A stretch of 64,000 nt of DNA from Aliidiomarina taiwanensis (lineage in GTDB: Bacteria > Pseudomonadota > Gammaproteobacteria > Enterobacterales > Alteromonadaceae): contig NZ_PIPQ01000001.1 in NCBI RefSeq assembly GCF_003987015.1, positions 620,001 to 684,000 of the forward strand, read 5' to 3'. Made by a program: the position numbers and the translations under genes. Below are positions 42,574 through 53,871 of this stretch, piece after piece. The notes below the pieces were generated by a model. The model worked only from the letters and a program-made list of their open reading frames with translations, did no database searches and had not been told where the DNA came from. Within the stretch, counting starts at the first letter, position 1, and each line of letters opens with the position of its first letter.

Positions 42574-42777
42574 ATGGAATATCTCCATATTATGGTCCCT
42601 GTTGCTATTATTATTGTTGCGGCTTTAATTGGTTTGCTGTTTTGGTCGGTTCGAACAGGCCAGTTCGACGACCTCGAACGTCAGGGGTTCAATATACTTC
42701 TGGACGACGAAACACCTGAAACAAAGAATGACGACAAAGAAACACCGAACAAACACTCTTCTGCGAAATCACCATGA
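42574..42777 (+). CDS. ccoS: cbb3 oxidase maturation protein CcoS
   Basis: A 67-residue protein with an N-terminal helix (IMVPVAIIIVAALIGLLFWSVRTGQFDDLE). The GQFDDL segment after the helix is the CcoS signature. The tail is polar. CcoS is needed for cofactor insertion into the cbb3 oxidase. AAGGAGGGAAT lies directly upstream, and the stop overlaps the next gene by four bases (ATGA). Confidence 0.95.
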   Translation: MEYLHIMVPVAIIIVAALIGLLFWSVRTGQFDDLERQGFNILLDDETPETKNDDKETPNKHSSAKSP

Positions 42778-43427
42778 ACCCCGTTGACTTTTGGGCTGCT
42801 ATTTTAATGGGACTGGCCGGAAGCGGCCATTGTATTGCCATGTGTGGCGGCCTTGCAGGTGCCATGGGTGTGCAGCAAAGCAAACCCCGCATTCTCCTGT
42901 ATAACGTGGGCCGTATTAGCAGTTATATGCTAGCAGGCGCTTTGGTTGGCTCTGCTTTCTTTGGTTTAGCCCAACTGCAACCCCAGCTGTTTATTTGGAT
43001 GCGTATATTCGCTGGCGTTATGATGCTGCTTTTAGCTGCCTACTTATTGCGCATTACCGCCGCCCTGCTGTGGCTGGAGCGCATCGGTGCCATTCTTTGG
43101 CGACGTTTAAAGCCATTAACCCGAAAATATAACCGTAACGGGAAAAGCCATCATGTATACTTGGCCGGCATGTTATGGGGCTGGTTACCTTGTGGTTTGG
43201 TCTATAGTGCGTTGTCGTGGGCTGCTTTAACCGCGTCGCCGACATCCGGGGCATTATTTATGTTGTTATTTGGTCTCGGTACTTTGCCAAGTATGTTATT
43301 CTTAGGTATGGTGAGTCATACGTTAGTTAGCCTATTGAAATCAACTAAATTTCGTTGGTTTTCATCAGCTATTTTAGCAACTTATGGCGTGGCTACAATT
43401 ACTATCGGGTTAATGCAATTGCGTTAA
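42774..43427 (+). CDS. TauE/SafE-type membrane protein of the cco cluster
   Basis: A 217-residue protein with about six membrane helices. It begins ...GLAGSGHCIAMCGGLAGAMG, the HCxxMCGG motif of the cytochrome-assembly/copper branch of the sulfite exporter (DsbD-like) family, and its second half has GMLWGWLPCGLVYSALSWA. Members of this branch are usually found next to ccoS and are thought to act in copper handling or oxidase biogenesis. It overlaps ccoS by four bases and precedes fnr by 14 bases. Confidence 0.9.
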   Translation: MNPVDFWAAILMGLAGSGHCIAMCGGLAGAMGVQQSKPRILLYNVGRISSYMLAGALVGSAFFGLAQLQPQLFIWMRIFAGVMMLLLAAYLLRITAALLWLERIGAILWRRLKPLTRKYNRNGKSHHVYLAGMLWGWLPCGLVYSALSWAALTASPTSGALFMLLFGLGTLPSMLFLGMVSHTLVSLLKSTKFRWFSSAILATYGVATITIGLMQLR

Positions 43428-43441
43428 TTCTAGGAGTTCAA

Positions 43442-44188
43442 ATGTCAAATGAAAGTCGTTTAAAAAACCATATTAACTGTCAAAACTGCGGCATCAATCA
43501 GCTTTGCTTGCCCTATACTTTAGACGACAGTTCGATGGACAAACTCGACTCGATTATTGAACGGAAACGTCCCTACCAACGCGGCGAAACCTTATTCCGA
43601 GCCAACGATCCGCTCATTTCTTTGTATGCGGTACGCTCAGGCAGTCTAAAAAGCTACATGCTAAACGACGCGGGTGAAATGCAAATTACAGCCTTTCACT
43701 TGCCAGGCGACCTCATTGGTTTTTCATCTATAGGTCAAGAGCATTACCAAGGCTTCGCTGAAGCCCTTGAAACCAGCATGGTCTGTGAAATACCTTACAA
43801 TAACTTAGAGTTATTGAGTGGCCAGGTGCCGAGTCTGCGCCGTCAAATAATGCGGCTGATGAGCGACGAAATTAACGCCGACAAACGCCTGCTTGGTTTA
43901 GTAACATCTCGCAGTGCAGAAGCCCGCGTGGCCACCTTTTTAATGGAGCTTTCTTCACGCTTTCATAAACGTGGCTTTTCATCAACTGAATACCGTTTAA
44001 GCATGACCCGCTCAGAGATAGGCAACTACCTTGGGCTTACGGTAGAAACGGTCAGCCGCTTGCTTGGTAAGTTTCAAAAAGAGCAGCTCATTGAGGTGAA
44101 TGGCCGTTTTGTGAAGCTACTCGACTCGAGCCGTATTTGTGAAATTGCCGGCTTATCGCCAGTACCCTGCCAATTGAAACAAGCTTAA
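43442..44188 (+). CDS. fnr: FNR-type oxygen-sensing transcription factor (EtrA-like)
   Basis: A 248-residue CRP/FNR regulator. Iron-sulfur cluster cysteines are Cys13, Cys16, Cys22 and Cys115, matching Cys20, 23, 29 and 122 of E. coli FNR with a constant shift of seven. A cyclic-nucleotide-like beta roll precedes the C-terminal helix-turn-helix (SEIGNYLGLTVETVSRLLGKF), with ETVSR contacting TTGAT half-sites. The open frame extends upstream to 43355, but ATG at 43442 has AGGAG-like sequence before it and aligns with the family. It sits in the assembly operon and likely controls the ccoN promoter at 36212. Confidence 0.97.
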   Translation: MSNESRLKNHINCQNCGINQLCLPYTLDDSSMDKLDSIIERKRPYQRGETLFRANDPLISLYAVRSGSLKSYMLNDAGEMQITAFHLPGDLIGFSSIGQEHYQGFAEALETSMVCEIPYNNLELLSGQVPSLRRQIMRLMSDEINADKRLLGLVTSRSAEARVATFLMELSSRFHKRGFSSTEYRLSMTRSEIGNYLGLTVETVSRLLGKFQKEQLIEVNGRFVKLLDSSRICEIAGLSPVPCQLKQA

Positions 44189-44265
44189 TAGCTTGTGAAT
44201 TAGCCAGCAAATAGACTAAGCTACACATAAGCCATTGTTCTCTTTTTGTTTAAGGAAGGTTGCTT

Positions 44266-45189
44266 ATGTATAAGAATATTCTGGTAGTACTTGATGCTGA
44301 AGATGATGAGCATAAAGCACTCTCCCGCGGCTTGCACCTTGCAAGCCTGTTAAGCGCACAACTCACTCTGTTTGTGTCTATTTACGACTTCTCTTATGAA
44401 ATGACCACCATGCTTTCGGGTGAAGAGCGCGAGCAAATGCGCGACTCGCTTATTCACGAGCGTCGTCACTGGGTGCAAGGGTTGTTAAAAGAGCGAGAGG
44501 TAGAAAACCTCGATGTAAACGTGGAAGTGGTGTGGCACCACAGACCTTTTGAAGCCATCATTCGCTGCGCTCTTGAGCATAACCATGACCTTATTATTAA
44601 AGGGGCTAAAAAGCACGGTGCCCTCCAGAGCGTTCTGTTTACGCCCACTGACTGGCACTTGTTACGCAAAGCGCCCTGCCAAGTATTGCTGGTGAAAGAG
44701 CACGCATGGCCAGAGCAAGGAGGCCGAGTGCTGGCGGCTGTACACGCAGCAACCACCAGCGAAGACCACAAAAGCTTGAACAAAAAAGTGATTCAAAGCG
44801 CTTATGCCATGAGTGAAAAGCTCAAGGCAAGTTTACATTTAATCAATAGCTATCCGTCTGCTCCATCGGCCATAGCCATTGAAATACCAGACTTTGACAC
44901 CTACCAGTACCAAGAGAGTGTGCGCTCTTACCATGAAGAAGAAATAAAAAAGCTAACAGAAGAGTTGCATGCGGACGCTTACGAGCTGCATTTGGAAGAA
45001 GGCATGCCGGAAGACAGAATTCCTGCTTTAGCTGAAGAAATTGATGCTGGGCTGGTTGTGCTGGGCACGGTTGGACGTACTGGAATTTCCGCCGCACTGC
45101 TTGGGAATACGGCGGAGCATGTGATCGGCCGCTTAAATTGCGATTTGTTGGCTTTGAAACCGGAAGGGTTTAACTGCCCACTTGGCTAA
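44266..45189 (+). CDS. uspE: Universal stress protein UspE
   Basis: A 307-residue tandem Usp protein. The first domain (about 1-145) starts MYKNILVVLDAEDDEHKALSRG and the second (about 150-300) ends VVLGTVGRTGISAALLGNTAEHVI, where the G-2x-G-9x-G-[ST/N]-type loop sits. UspE follows fnr in E. coli and Shewanella relatives, as here (77 bases between). It supports stress survival, motility and aggregation. ATG at 44266 has AAGGAAGG upstream; a TTG two codons earlier was not used. Its end overlaps the convergent bax gene by 20 bases. Confidence 0.95.
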   Translation: MYKNILVVLDAEDDEHKALSRGLHLASLLSAQLTLFVSIYDFSYEMTTMLSGEEREQMRDSLIHERRHWVQGLLKEREVENLDVNVEVVWHHRPFEAIIRCALEHNHDLIIKGAKKHGALQSVLFTPTDWHLLRKAPCQVLLVKEHAWPEQGGRVLAAVHAATTSEDHKSLNKKVIQSAYAMSEKLKASLHLINSYPSAPSAIAIEIPDFDTYQYQESVRSYHEEEIKKLTEELHADAYELHLEEGMPEDRIPALAEEIDAGLVVLGTVGRTGISAALLGNTAEHVIGRLNCDLLALKPEGFNCPLG

Positions 45190-46099
45190 GTATACCTTGC
45201 TCGTTACTTTCTTCTAAGTCTGCGCGAATGGCCTCAATAATGGGGCCATTGACTCTGATCATTTGTTGCAACTCTGCAATGTAAGCTTCACCACGGGTGG
45301 AATAACTCATAAGCCCTTCTGCCAGCGCAGTGGCTTTCATCGGTTTGTCGTGCAAACGTTGTAGGCGTCGGATGCTGCGCAAGTCATGGTAGGCTTGGTG
45401 GGTATTTAAGTTGCGAATGTAGGCGCGAACAGACGACTCCATATTGGCAAACAGTTGTACCTCATAGGACTCCCCTTCTGGCCGTTGGTTTGGCACTAAG
45501 CCACAGCCTGGCACCCAACACCACTGACCAAAAAAGTTTCGGGCCTGTAAGGCAAAACGTGACGTTCCCCAACCACTTTCATTCGCTGCCTGAATAAGCA
45601 CTAAAGTTTCAGGGACTATGTCGACCCGTCGCAAGAGAAGCTTGAACTGCCGTGTTCTGTCTTGAGTGTCTACTTTATAGTAGTCGCTTAACTTGGCTAA
45701 CCAGGCAGCCTCTTCCTTTGATAGCGCAATGCCTTTGAGCACTTTTTCATGATAGAGGTTTTCCAGCGTTTCTCGTTGAGTCAATATGGCTTGATTCTCT
45801 TGTCGCGCTGCTGGCAATAAGAAACGAAAGAACTCTACTTTTCTGGCGGTCACATTGGTTATTTCAGCAAAATTTGGGACTTCTGTATGGCCTTGCTGAA
45901 TGGGCCCATTCACGGCGGGTAATGGCGCTGCGGGGGGCGCTACAAAGGTTACTGCTTGCTTGCCTTGCTCTGCTTGCTGTTGTGCAGGCACCTGGTCGTC
46001 CACCTGCAGAACAACCAGAATAAGTACCAGTACAATCAAGGCCAAAAGGCCGGAAACTACACTCAATACTTTATGCTTTATTATTTTCTCTTTCAGCAT
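45170..46099 (-). CDS. bax: Bax-like glucosaminidase domain protein
   Basis: A 309-residue membrane-anchored protein. An N-terminal helix (about 9-32) is followed by a proline/glutamine-rich spacer and a glucosaminidase domain (about 160-290) with the catalytic Glu in AANESGWGTSRFA and the typical NFFGQWCW segment. It resembles E. coli Bax, a predicted peptidoglycan N-acetylglucosaminidase-type protein of the periplasm. ATG at 46099 follows AAGGACGTAAC; the ATG at 46120 is less well placed. Confidence 0.88.
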   Translation of the reverse strand: MLKEKIIKHKVLSVVSGLLALIVLVLILVVLQVDDQVPAQQQAEQGKQAVTFVAPPAAPLPAVNGPIQQGHTEVPNFAEITNVTARKVEFFRFLLPAARQENQAILTQRETLENLYHEKVLKGIALSKEEAAWLAKLSDYYKVDTQDRTRQFKLLLRRVDIVPETLVLIQAANESGWGTSRFALQARNFFGQWCWVPGCGLVPNQRPEGESYEVQLFANMESSVRAYIRNLNTHQAYHDLRSIRRLQRLHDKPMKATALAEGLMSYSTRGEAYIAELQQMIRVNGPIIEAIRADLEESNEQGILSQVGS

Positions 46100-46129
46100 G
46101 TTACGTCCTTTCCAATGCAAGGTGACTCA

Positions 46130-46957
46130 TCATGAGTCTTCCCCATTTGTAACCGGTGCTTCAATACCAAATATTTCCCGATACAAAATACCCTTCATGT
46201 TAAAAAACAACGGAATAACCCAAATAAAGCCAATGAAAAAAGTAAATACCGAGGCCACCGCCAGTAATGTCATAAAGGCATAGAGGGGCAAAAAGGTAAA
46301 AAACCGACGGAATACAACTGTTAGCGACACACGAATGGCTTTTACAGGGCTTAATTTGTCTTGAATAATTAACTGCACCGAGAAGATAAGGCCTAAGCTA
46401 AACGTCATGGCAATGAAAATCCAAAGGAACATCAGTGCGTTCAAGGACACACCCAGATTATTCGCTAATAGCAAACCAAGCGCAGCTAAAGCTAACACAG
46501 CAACGGCTTTAATCAGCTCAAAGACAACTAGAGGCCAAGCCGTTGGGAAGTGCTCAAAGACCATCATAGGTGTATTATTTGGCGCAATAGCACGAGCGCC
46601 ATTTTCTGCGCGCTGGCCTCGCACTGCATTGCGTAGCCCCATGGAGATCATGCCGGCAAATAAAATGGCAGTTATGACTTGTAAAGCAAATTGGCCAAGC
46701 ACCACAGGTAAGGTAATCGCGTCTAATGCGTTCGGGTCATTCACATCAATATCTAACGCCGGAAATACAAAGCTACTGGCCAGGGCGATGACATAAATAA
46801 TGAAAGTAGCCATTAAAAAAGGTGCTTTTGTGGTGCGCACCATATCCCAAGCTTCTTTTAGTACCTCTTTGGTGTCTAAGGTGTAGGTGTCATCTAAAGC
46901 CGTGCTTGGGTGCCCGCCAATCCGTTGTATTTGTTGGTTCTTCCACATATCACTCAT
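46130..46957 (-). CDS. Uncharacterised multi-pass membrane protein
   Basis: A 275-residue protein with a polar N-terminus of about 40 residues (ending LDTKEVLKEAWDMVRTTKAPF) followed by about six hydrophobic segments. The pattern of an amphipathic KEVLKEAW..VR segment before the membrane region is seen in BPSS1780-like/DUF975-type proteins of unknown function. It ends in an acidic tail (NGEDS). It is 30 bases upstream of bax in the same direction, so both could be cotranscribed. No transported molecule can be proposed. Confidence 0.75.
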   Translation of the reverse strand: MSDMWKNQQIQRIGGHPSTALDDTYTLDTKEVLKEAWDMVRTTKAPFLMATFIIYVIALASSFVFPALDIDVNDPNALDAITLPVVLGQFALQVITAILFAGMISMGLRNAVRGQRAENGARAIAPNNTPMMVFEHFPTAWPLVVFELIKAVAVLALAALGLLLANNLGVSLNALMFLWIFIAMTFSLGLIFSVQLIIQDKLSPVKAIRVSLTVVFRRFFTFLPLYAFMTLLAVASVFTFFIGFIWVIPLFFNMKGILYREIFGIEAPVTNGEDS

Positions 46958-47058
46958 TCTTATTTTCCAATTCTACTGTTATGCTTAGGGCATATTGTAA
47001 CGTAAATTCACGACAACGAACGCATGGCTTGCGTTGTTTTTACCCGGTAGAGGTTAAA

Positions 47059-47700
47059 GTGAGCAAAAAACCCGTGTCGAAACGTCCTCGTTGGCAGCAA
47101 CAAAAGCGCAGACCGCGGCCCGCCACCCCGAAGATTATTCTCTTTAACAAACCTTTCTTAACCCTTTGTCAGTTCAGCGGTGAGCCTCACGACAGCTTGC
47201 TTAAAGACTTTATCCCGATTCCGGATGTCTACCCCGCGGGTCGTCTCGACAAAGACAGTGAAGGGCTCTTGCTGCTAACAAACAACGGCATTATACAGGC
47301 TCGTATTACCCAACCCAAACAGCGCACCTACAAGTCCTATTGGGTGCTGGTTGAAGGTGAACCAAGTGAAGAGTCCTTAGCGCAACTTCGGCAAGGGGTC
47401 GAGCTGAAGGATGGACAGACACTACCCGCCCGAGCCGAGGTCATAGATGCACCGGACCTTTGGCAGCGAATCCCGCCTGTTCGTGTCCGCAAAAGCATTC
47501 ACGACACCTGGCTAAATATTAGCATTTGCGAAGGCCGGAACCGCCAAGTACGAAGAATGACAGCGGCGATTGGCCACCCAACCTTGCGCCTGGTACGCCA
47601 CCAAATTGGCTCATTTCAACTCAATGGATTGCAACCAGGTGAATATAAAGAGCTGAGTTTAAGCGAGATCCCACCTGAGCTTCTCCCTGCAAGGAAATAG
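47059..47700 (+). CDS. rluE: 23S rRNA pseudouridine synthase E
   Basis: A 213-residue RsuA-family pseudouridine synthase. The catalytic Asp64 lies in VYPAGRLDKDSEGLLLLTNNG, and EGRNRQVRRMTAAIGHPTLRLVR is the family KI-type motif. The basic N-terminal extension (SKKPVSKRPRWQQQKRRPR) suits RNA binding, and the lack of an S4 domain matches RluE, which makes pseudouridine 2457 in 23S rRNA of E. coli. I chose GTG at 47059 (AGAGGTTAAA upstream); the long open frame from 46822 runs antisense to the membrane protein. mnmA follows, as in E. coli. Confidence 0.93.
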   Translation: MSKKPVSKRPRWQQQKRRPRPATPKIILFNKPFLTLCQFSGEPHDSLLKDFIPIPDVYPAGRLDKDSEGLLLLTNNGIIQARITQPKQRTYKSYWVLVEGEPSEESLAQLRQGVELKDGQTLPARAEVIDAPDLWQRIPPVRVRKSIHDTWLNISICEGRNRQVRRMTAAIGHPTLRLVRHQIGSFQLNGLQPGEYKELSLSEIPPELLPARK

Positions 47701-47749
47701 TGGTAGAATTCAGCGCCTAAATACAGGCGTTCTCGACTAAAGGTTTTCC

Positions 47750-48864
47750 ATGACAAACACTTCTTCTCCTCGCGTTATTGTTGGTATGTCCGGCGGCGTA
47801 GACTCGTCGGTTTCTGCTTGGCTCTTGCAGCAGCAAGGGTACCAAGTGGAAGGCTTGTTTATGAAGAACTGGGAGGAAGACGACACGGATGAATACTGTG
47901 CCGCAGCCGAAGACTTAAAAGACGCCGAAGCCGTTTGTGAGAAACTGGGCATTGAATTGCACACGGTTAATTTCGCCGCCGAGTACTGGGACTCTGTGTT
48001 CGAGCACTTTTTAGAAGAATACAAAGCAGGCCGCACGCCCAACCCAGACATTATGTGCAATAAAGAAATTAAGTTTAAAGCCTTTCTAGACTTTGCTGCC
48101 GAGGTGTTGGACGCCGACTACATAGCCACAGGGCATTATTGTCAGCGCCGTGAGCACGAAGGCAAGTATCAACTGATTCGAGGCTTAGACAGCAATAAAG
48201 ACCAAAGTTACTTTTTATATACGCTAAGCCACGAACACGTGGCACGTACCCTCTTCCCTGTGGGCCACTTAGAGAAAAACGAAGTGCGCCGTATTGCAGA
48301 AGAACAAGGCCTAGTAACCTTCAATAAAAAAGACTCGACGGGTATTTGCTTTATTGGCGAGCGTAAATTCAAAGACTTTTTACAGCAATACTTGCCAGCT
48401 CAGCCCGGCCCTATCGTGTCCGTCGACGGTGAACAGCTGGGCGAGCATGAAGGCTTGATGTACCACACCATAGGCCAGCGCAAAGGGCTTCTGATTGGCG
48501 GGTTAGCCAATGCCGGCAATGACCCTTGGTACGTGGTGGACAAAAACGTAGCCAGCAATGAGCTGGTGGTTGCCCAAGGTAAAAACCACCCGCGCTTATT
48601 TTCCAAGGGGTTAGTCGCTGGGCAAATACACTGGGTGTCCCGTGAAACTTTAACAGCACCCGTGCAGTGTATGGTGAAAACCCGTTACCGCCAACAAGAC
48701 ATTCCGTGCGTGGTGACCCCGCTTGAAAACGGTGACCTTGAAGTTATGTTCAATGAGCCTGTGGCCGCGGTGACACCGGGCCAGTCCGCAGTGTTTTACC
48801 AAGACGACGTCTGTTTAGGTGGTGCTATTATCGAGTCGCGCATTACCGACTTTGAGGTTGCACT

Positions 48865-48868
<4 letters not shown>
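47750..48868 (+). CDS. mnmA: tRNA 2-thiouridine synthase MnmA
   Basis: A 372-residue enzyme with the PP-loop GMSGGVDSS near residue 11 and catalytic cysteines Cys103 (NPDIMCNKE) and Cys200 ([10 protein letters not shown]), equivalent to Cys102 and Cys199 in E. coli. MnmA activates U34 of Lys, Glu and Gln tRNAs with ATP and inserts sulfur relayed by TusE. The D...NPDI..CN motif and C-terminal beta barrel are intact. It overlaps hflD by four bases. Confidence 0.97.
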
Positions 48869-50923
<2,055 letters not shown>

Positions 50924-52111
50924 ATGAATAAGTTGCGCGACTTTGACCCTGCAGACTTTAAGCGCACTGTATGGCAAAAAAAACCTGGCGTATTTCGCCA
51001 GGTTTTGCCACAGCTTGAAGAACCATTAACACCCGACGAACTGGCTGGTTTAGCGTTAGAGCCTGGTGTCGACTCGCGTGTTATCTGGTGCAACAGAGGT
51101 CAATGGCAGCTTGCTCACGGTCCTTTCGAAGACTACGGCAAACTCGGTGACTCCCACTGGACCTTGCTGGTGCAAGCGGTGAATGAACATTACCCCCCTG
51201 CTCGCCAATTACTAAGCTTTTTCGACTGGCTACCCGACTGGCGTATTGATGATCTTATGGTCAGTTTCGCAACACCGAAAGGGGGCGTGGGCCCTCATGT
51301 GGATCAATACGATGTGTTTATTATTCAAGGGGAAGGCCGACGCCAATGGCAAATTGGCGAGCCAGGTAATCTTGAAACCATGACACCTCACCCCGAGTTA
51401 AAACAGGTCAAAGGCTTTACTCCCATGATTGATGTGGTGTTAGAGCCAGGCGACATGATTTATATTCCGGCTGGCTTTCCTCATGACGGGGTGAGTATTG
51501 AGCCGTCGTTAAGCTATTCCGTGGGCTTCCGGGCGCCAAGCCAGGCCGAGCTACTTTCTGCTTTAGCCGACAAAGCTCTTGATAAAGAATTGCTTAATAC
51601 CCGCTTTCGCGACACAGACGCTTCATTGCAAGCACAAAATAGCCAGCCCTCTTGGTATTTACCCGAAGCGGCTGTGAATGAGTTTCAGCGGATGTTGCAA
51701 GAAGCCGTTGCCGACTCGGCGCTTATGCACCGCTTGTGTGCCCAATTTCTTTCGCAAAACCCGCGGCCCCCGCTGCAGTTTTGGCCTGAGAAACCGTTCA
51801 CACACGAGCAGCTACCTGCTTTTTTAACAGAGCACGATGCATTTTTAACGGCACCAGGTTTACGCTGGCTCACAACAGAGCATTGCAACGAAGACGAGGC
51901 CCTCACCCTTTACGTACAAGGCCAAGCATTCGCTTGTGACACAGAGGTCGAAGCGTTATTGGGTGTGTTTAAGTCGGTCGAAAGTGTGTCGAGCGCACGT
52001 ATTTTGCAGGCTGTGCAGACTTCATCCAAGGCTGCTAAGCTTGTTATATGGTTGCTTAATGAAGGGTATTTGGTGGTGGAAGACGACGCAGAAGATGAAG
52101 AAGAGGCTTAA
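50924..52111 (+). CDS. roxA: Ribosomal oxygenase (JmjC cupin) RoxA/YcfD
   Basis: A 395-residue Fe(II)/2-oxoglutarate oxygenase. Iron ligands are His125 and Asp127 (GPHVDQYDVF) and His187 (AGFPHDGV), at exactly the E. coli YcfD positions. The C-terminal part is helical with an acidic end (EDDAEDEEEA). In E. coli the enzyme hydroxylates Arg81 of ribosomal protein uL16. It starts right after the purB stop and overlaps the convergent DUF gene by four bases. Oxygen dependence places it functionally beside the other O2-linked genes nearby. Confidence 0.93.
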   Translation: MNKLRDFDPADFKRTVWQKKPGVFRQVLPQLEEPLTPDELAGLALEPGVDSRVIWCNRGQWQLAHGPFEDYGKLGDSHWTLLVQAVNEHYPPARQLLSFFDWLPDWRIDDLMVSFATPKGGVGPHVDQYDVFIIQGEGRRQWQIGEPGNLETMTPHPELKQVKGFTPMIDVVLEPGDMIYIPAGFPHDGVSIEPSLSYSVGFRAPSQAELLSALADKALDKELLNTRFRDTDASLQAQNSQPSWYLPEAAVNEFQRMLQEAVADSALMHRLCAQFLSQNPRPPLQFWPEKPFTHEQLPAFLTEHDAFLTAPGLRWLTTEHCNEDEALTLYVQGQAFACDTEVEALLGVFKSVESVSSARILQAVQTSSKAAKLVIWLLNEGYLVVEDDAEDEEEA

Positions 52112-52527
52112 GCCTCTTCTTCCCACAACTGTTTTTCTTCACTCATTTGGAATATACGCTCGGCACTTTTAACAAGCACATCAGCAATCGACTGCTGTTC
52201 TTTGCTTATACCAGACTCACTGTTCAGTATTTTGTCTGCTTTTAGTTGCCACATATAAGAAAAATAACGTAATGCGTCTTGGGCTGTTGCAGCAAGGCTT
52301 GCGTCGATATGGTCGGTGGGTAGGTCAGTCCCTGCTATGACCCATACTTTTTCGGTAAGGCGTTGCAAGGAAAACTTCCAAACCGTCACATGGGGAACCA
52401 GCATACGGCTTTCTTTAGTGAGCACACGGTCGGTGACTAACCCACGTTCGGCTAAATAACCATTCGCGGTTTGGTACTGGCTTCGAACCCAGGCTTGCAT
52501 TTGTTCTTCATTCATTGGTGTTGTCAT
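52108..52527 (-). CDS. Uncharacterised conserved protein (DUF4826-like)
   Basis: A 139-residue cytoplasmic protein starting MTTPMNEEQMQAWVRSQYQTANGYLAERGLV, with a central VPHVTVWKFSLQRLTEKVWVIAGTDLPTDHI and a helical end. The pattern resembles DUF4826 family members in marine gammaproteobacteria (recalled, not verified). It has no membrane segment or recognisable catalytic motif. It is convergent with roxA, overlapping by four bases. Confidence 0.65.
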   Translation of the reverse strand: MTTPMNEEQMQAWVRSQYQTANGYLAERGLVTDRVLTKESRMLVPHVTVWKFSLQRLTEKVWVIAGTDLPTDHIDASLAATAQDALRYFSYMWQLKADKILNSESGISKEQQSIADVLVKSAERIFQMSEEKQLWEEEA

Positions 52528-52745
52528 GTTTATTCTCGTTATAACTACATAAAACGTTCATAAACAAGCTTACCATTTAGTGCCCAAGGTGGGAATTGTT
52601 TCAATCGCCTTTTATCGTGTGGTGTAAAGAACTCTTACACATTCCACTCAATACAAGGTAAAATTAACGCTCTTCTTACTAGCACTTGTTAGTGCAAAGT
52701 GATAATTTACGCAGCGTTTTTATATAACTGAAAAGGGTAAATTTC

Positions 52746-53795
52746 ATGTCCCTGTTTGAACATAAAGAGTTTGATAACCACGAACAAGTGGTTTTTTGCC
52801 ATGACCAAGAATCTGGTTTAAAGGCTATTATTGCTGTGCATGACACCACCATGGGCCCTTCCCTTGGCGGTACGCGTATGTGGAACTATGCGTCTTCTGA
52901 AGAAGCTCTTACCGATGTGCTTCGTCTTTCTCGCGGTATGACCTATAAGAGCGCCCTTGCCGGCTTGCCTCTCGGTGGCGGTAAAGCGGTTATTATTGGC
53001 GATGCAAAAACCGATAAAACCGAAGCGTTATTTAAGTCTTACGGTCGCTTTATTAACTCGTTAAACGGTAAATACATAACCGCTGAAGACGTGAACATTC
53101 GCACCACAGACATTGCCATTGTTGCAACTCAAACCCGTTATGTTGCAGGCACAGCTGAAAAAGCGGGCGACCCTTCGCCGCATACGGCCCTTGGCGCATA
53201 CCTTGGTTTAAAGGCCGCTGTAAAACATGCTTTAAATAAAGACGACCTAGCCGGCGTTAAAATCTCTATTCAAGGCTTAGGCGCTGTTGGTTACGGCCTG
53301 GCCGAGCACTGTGCTAAAGACGGTGCTATTTTGTTTGTCACTGACGTGAACCAAGAAGCGGTTGACCGTGCTGTGAAAGAGTTAGCAGCAACGGCGGTTG
53401 GTATAGACGAAATTTACGACCAAGAAGTTGACGTGTACGCGCCATGTGCACTGGGTGCCACCATTAACGACGACACCTTGCAACGTATTAAAGCAAAAGT
53501 TATTGCCGGGAGTGCCAACAACCAGCTGGCCACGCCAGAGCACGACCAAAAAGTAAAAGACATGGGTATTTTATACGCCCCAGACTATGTGATTAATGCC
53601 GGTGGTGTTATTCACGTATGCTCGGAAGCAGCTAGCTTTAGCAATGAAGAAACGGCCGCTCGGGTACGTAACATTTACAACACCCTGGACAAAATTTTCA
53701 CGCGCTCGAAGGAAGAAAACCGCCCTACGGGTGAAATTGCCGATGAAATGGCCCGTGAAATCTTAGCTGCTAAAGCAGCGGAGAACGCAGGCTAA
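52746..53795 (+). CDS. Leu/Phe/Val-type NAD-dependent amino acid dehydrogenase
   Basis: A 349-residue Glu/Leu/Phe/Val dehydrogenase-family enzyme of the short leucine dehydrogenase type. The substrate domain holds GPSLGGTRMWNY and the catalytic Lys in GLPLGGGKAVI; the Rossmann domain has SIQGLGAVGYGLAEH; the ADYVINAGG-like segment is PDYVINAGGVIHV. It reversibly deaminates branched-chain or aromatic amino acids to 2-oxo acids, making NADH and ammonium. It is monocistronic, with a 218-base upstream gap and a strong terminator after it. Confidence 0.93.
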   Translation: MSLFEHKEFDNHEQVVFCHDQESGLKAIIAVHDTTMGPSLGGTRMWNYASSEEALTDVLRLSRGMTYKSALAGLPLGGGKAVIIGDAKTDKTEALFKSYGRFINSLNGKYITAEDVNIRTTDIAIVATQTRYVAGTAEKAGDPSPHTALGAYLGLKAAVKHALNKDDLAGVKISIQGLGAVGYGLAEHCAKDGAILFVTDVNQEAVDRAVKELAATAVGIDEIYDQEVDVYAPCALGATINDDTLQRIKAKVIAGSANNQLATPEHDQKVKDMGILYAPDYVINAGGVIHVCSEAASFSNEETAARVRNIYNTLDKIFTRSKEENRPTGEIADEMAREILAAKAAENAG

Positions 53796-53831
53796 GCTTC
53801 TTTGCTTCTGCAAACGGACGTTTAAAATAGG

Positions 53832-53869
53832 AAAGCCTAATGAGTTTTTTGCTCATTAGGCTTTTTTTC
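53832..53869. terminator. Bidirectional terminator between leucine dehydrogenase and ydiJ
   Basis: AAAGCCTAATGAG (53832-53844) pairs perfectly with CTCATTAGGCTTT (53852-53864), and T bases continue to 53868. It lies two bases from the end of ydiJ. Confidence 0.9.
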
Positions 53870-53871
53870 TA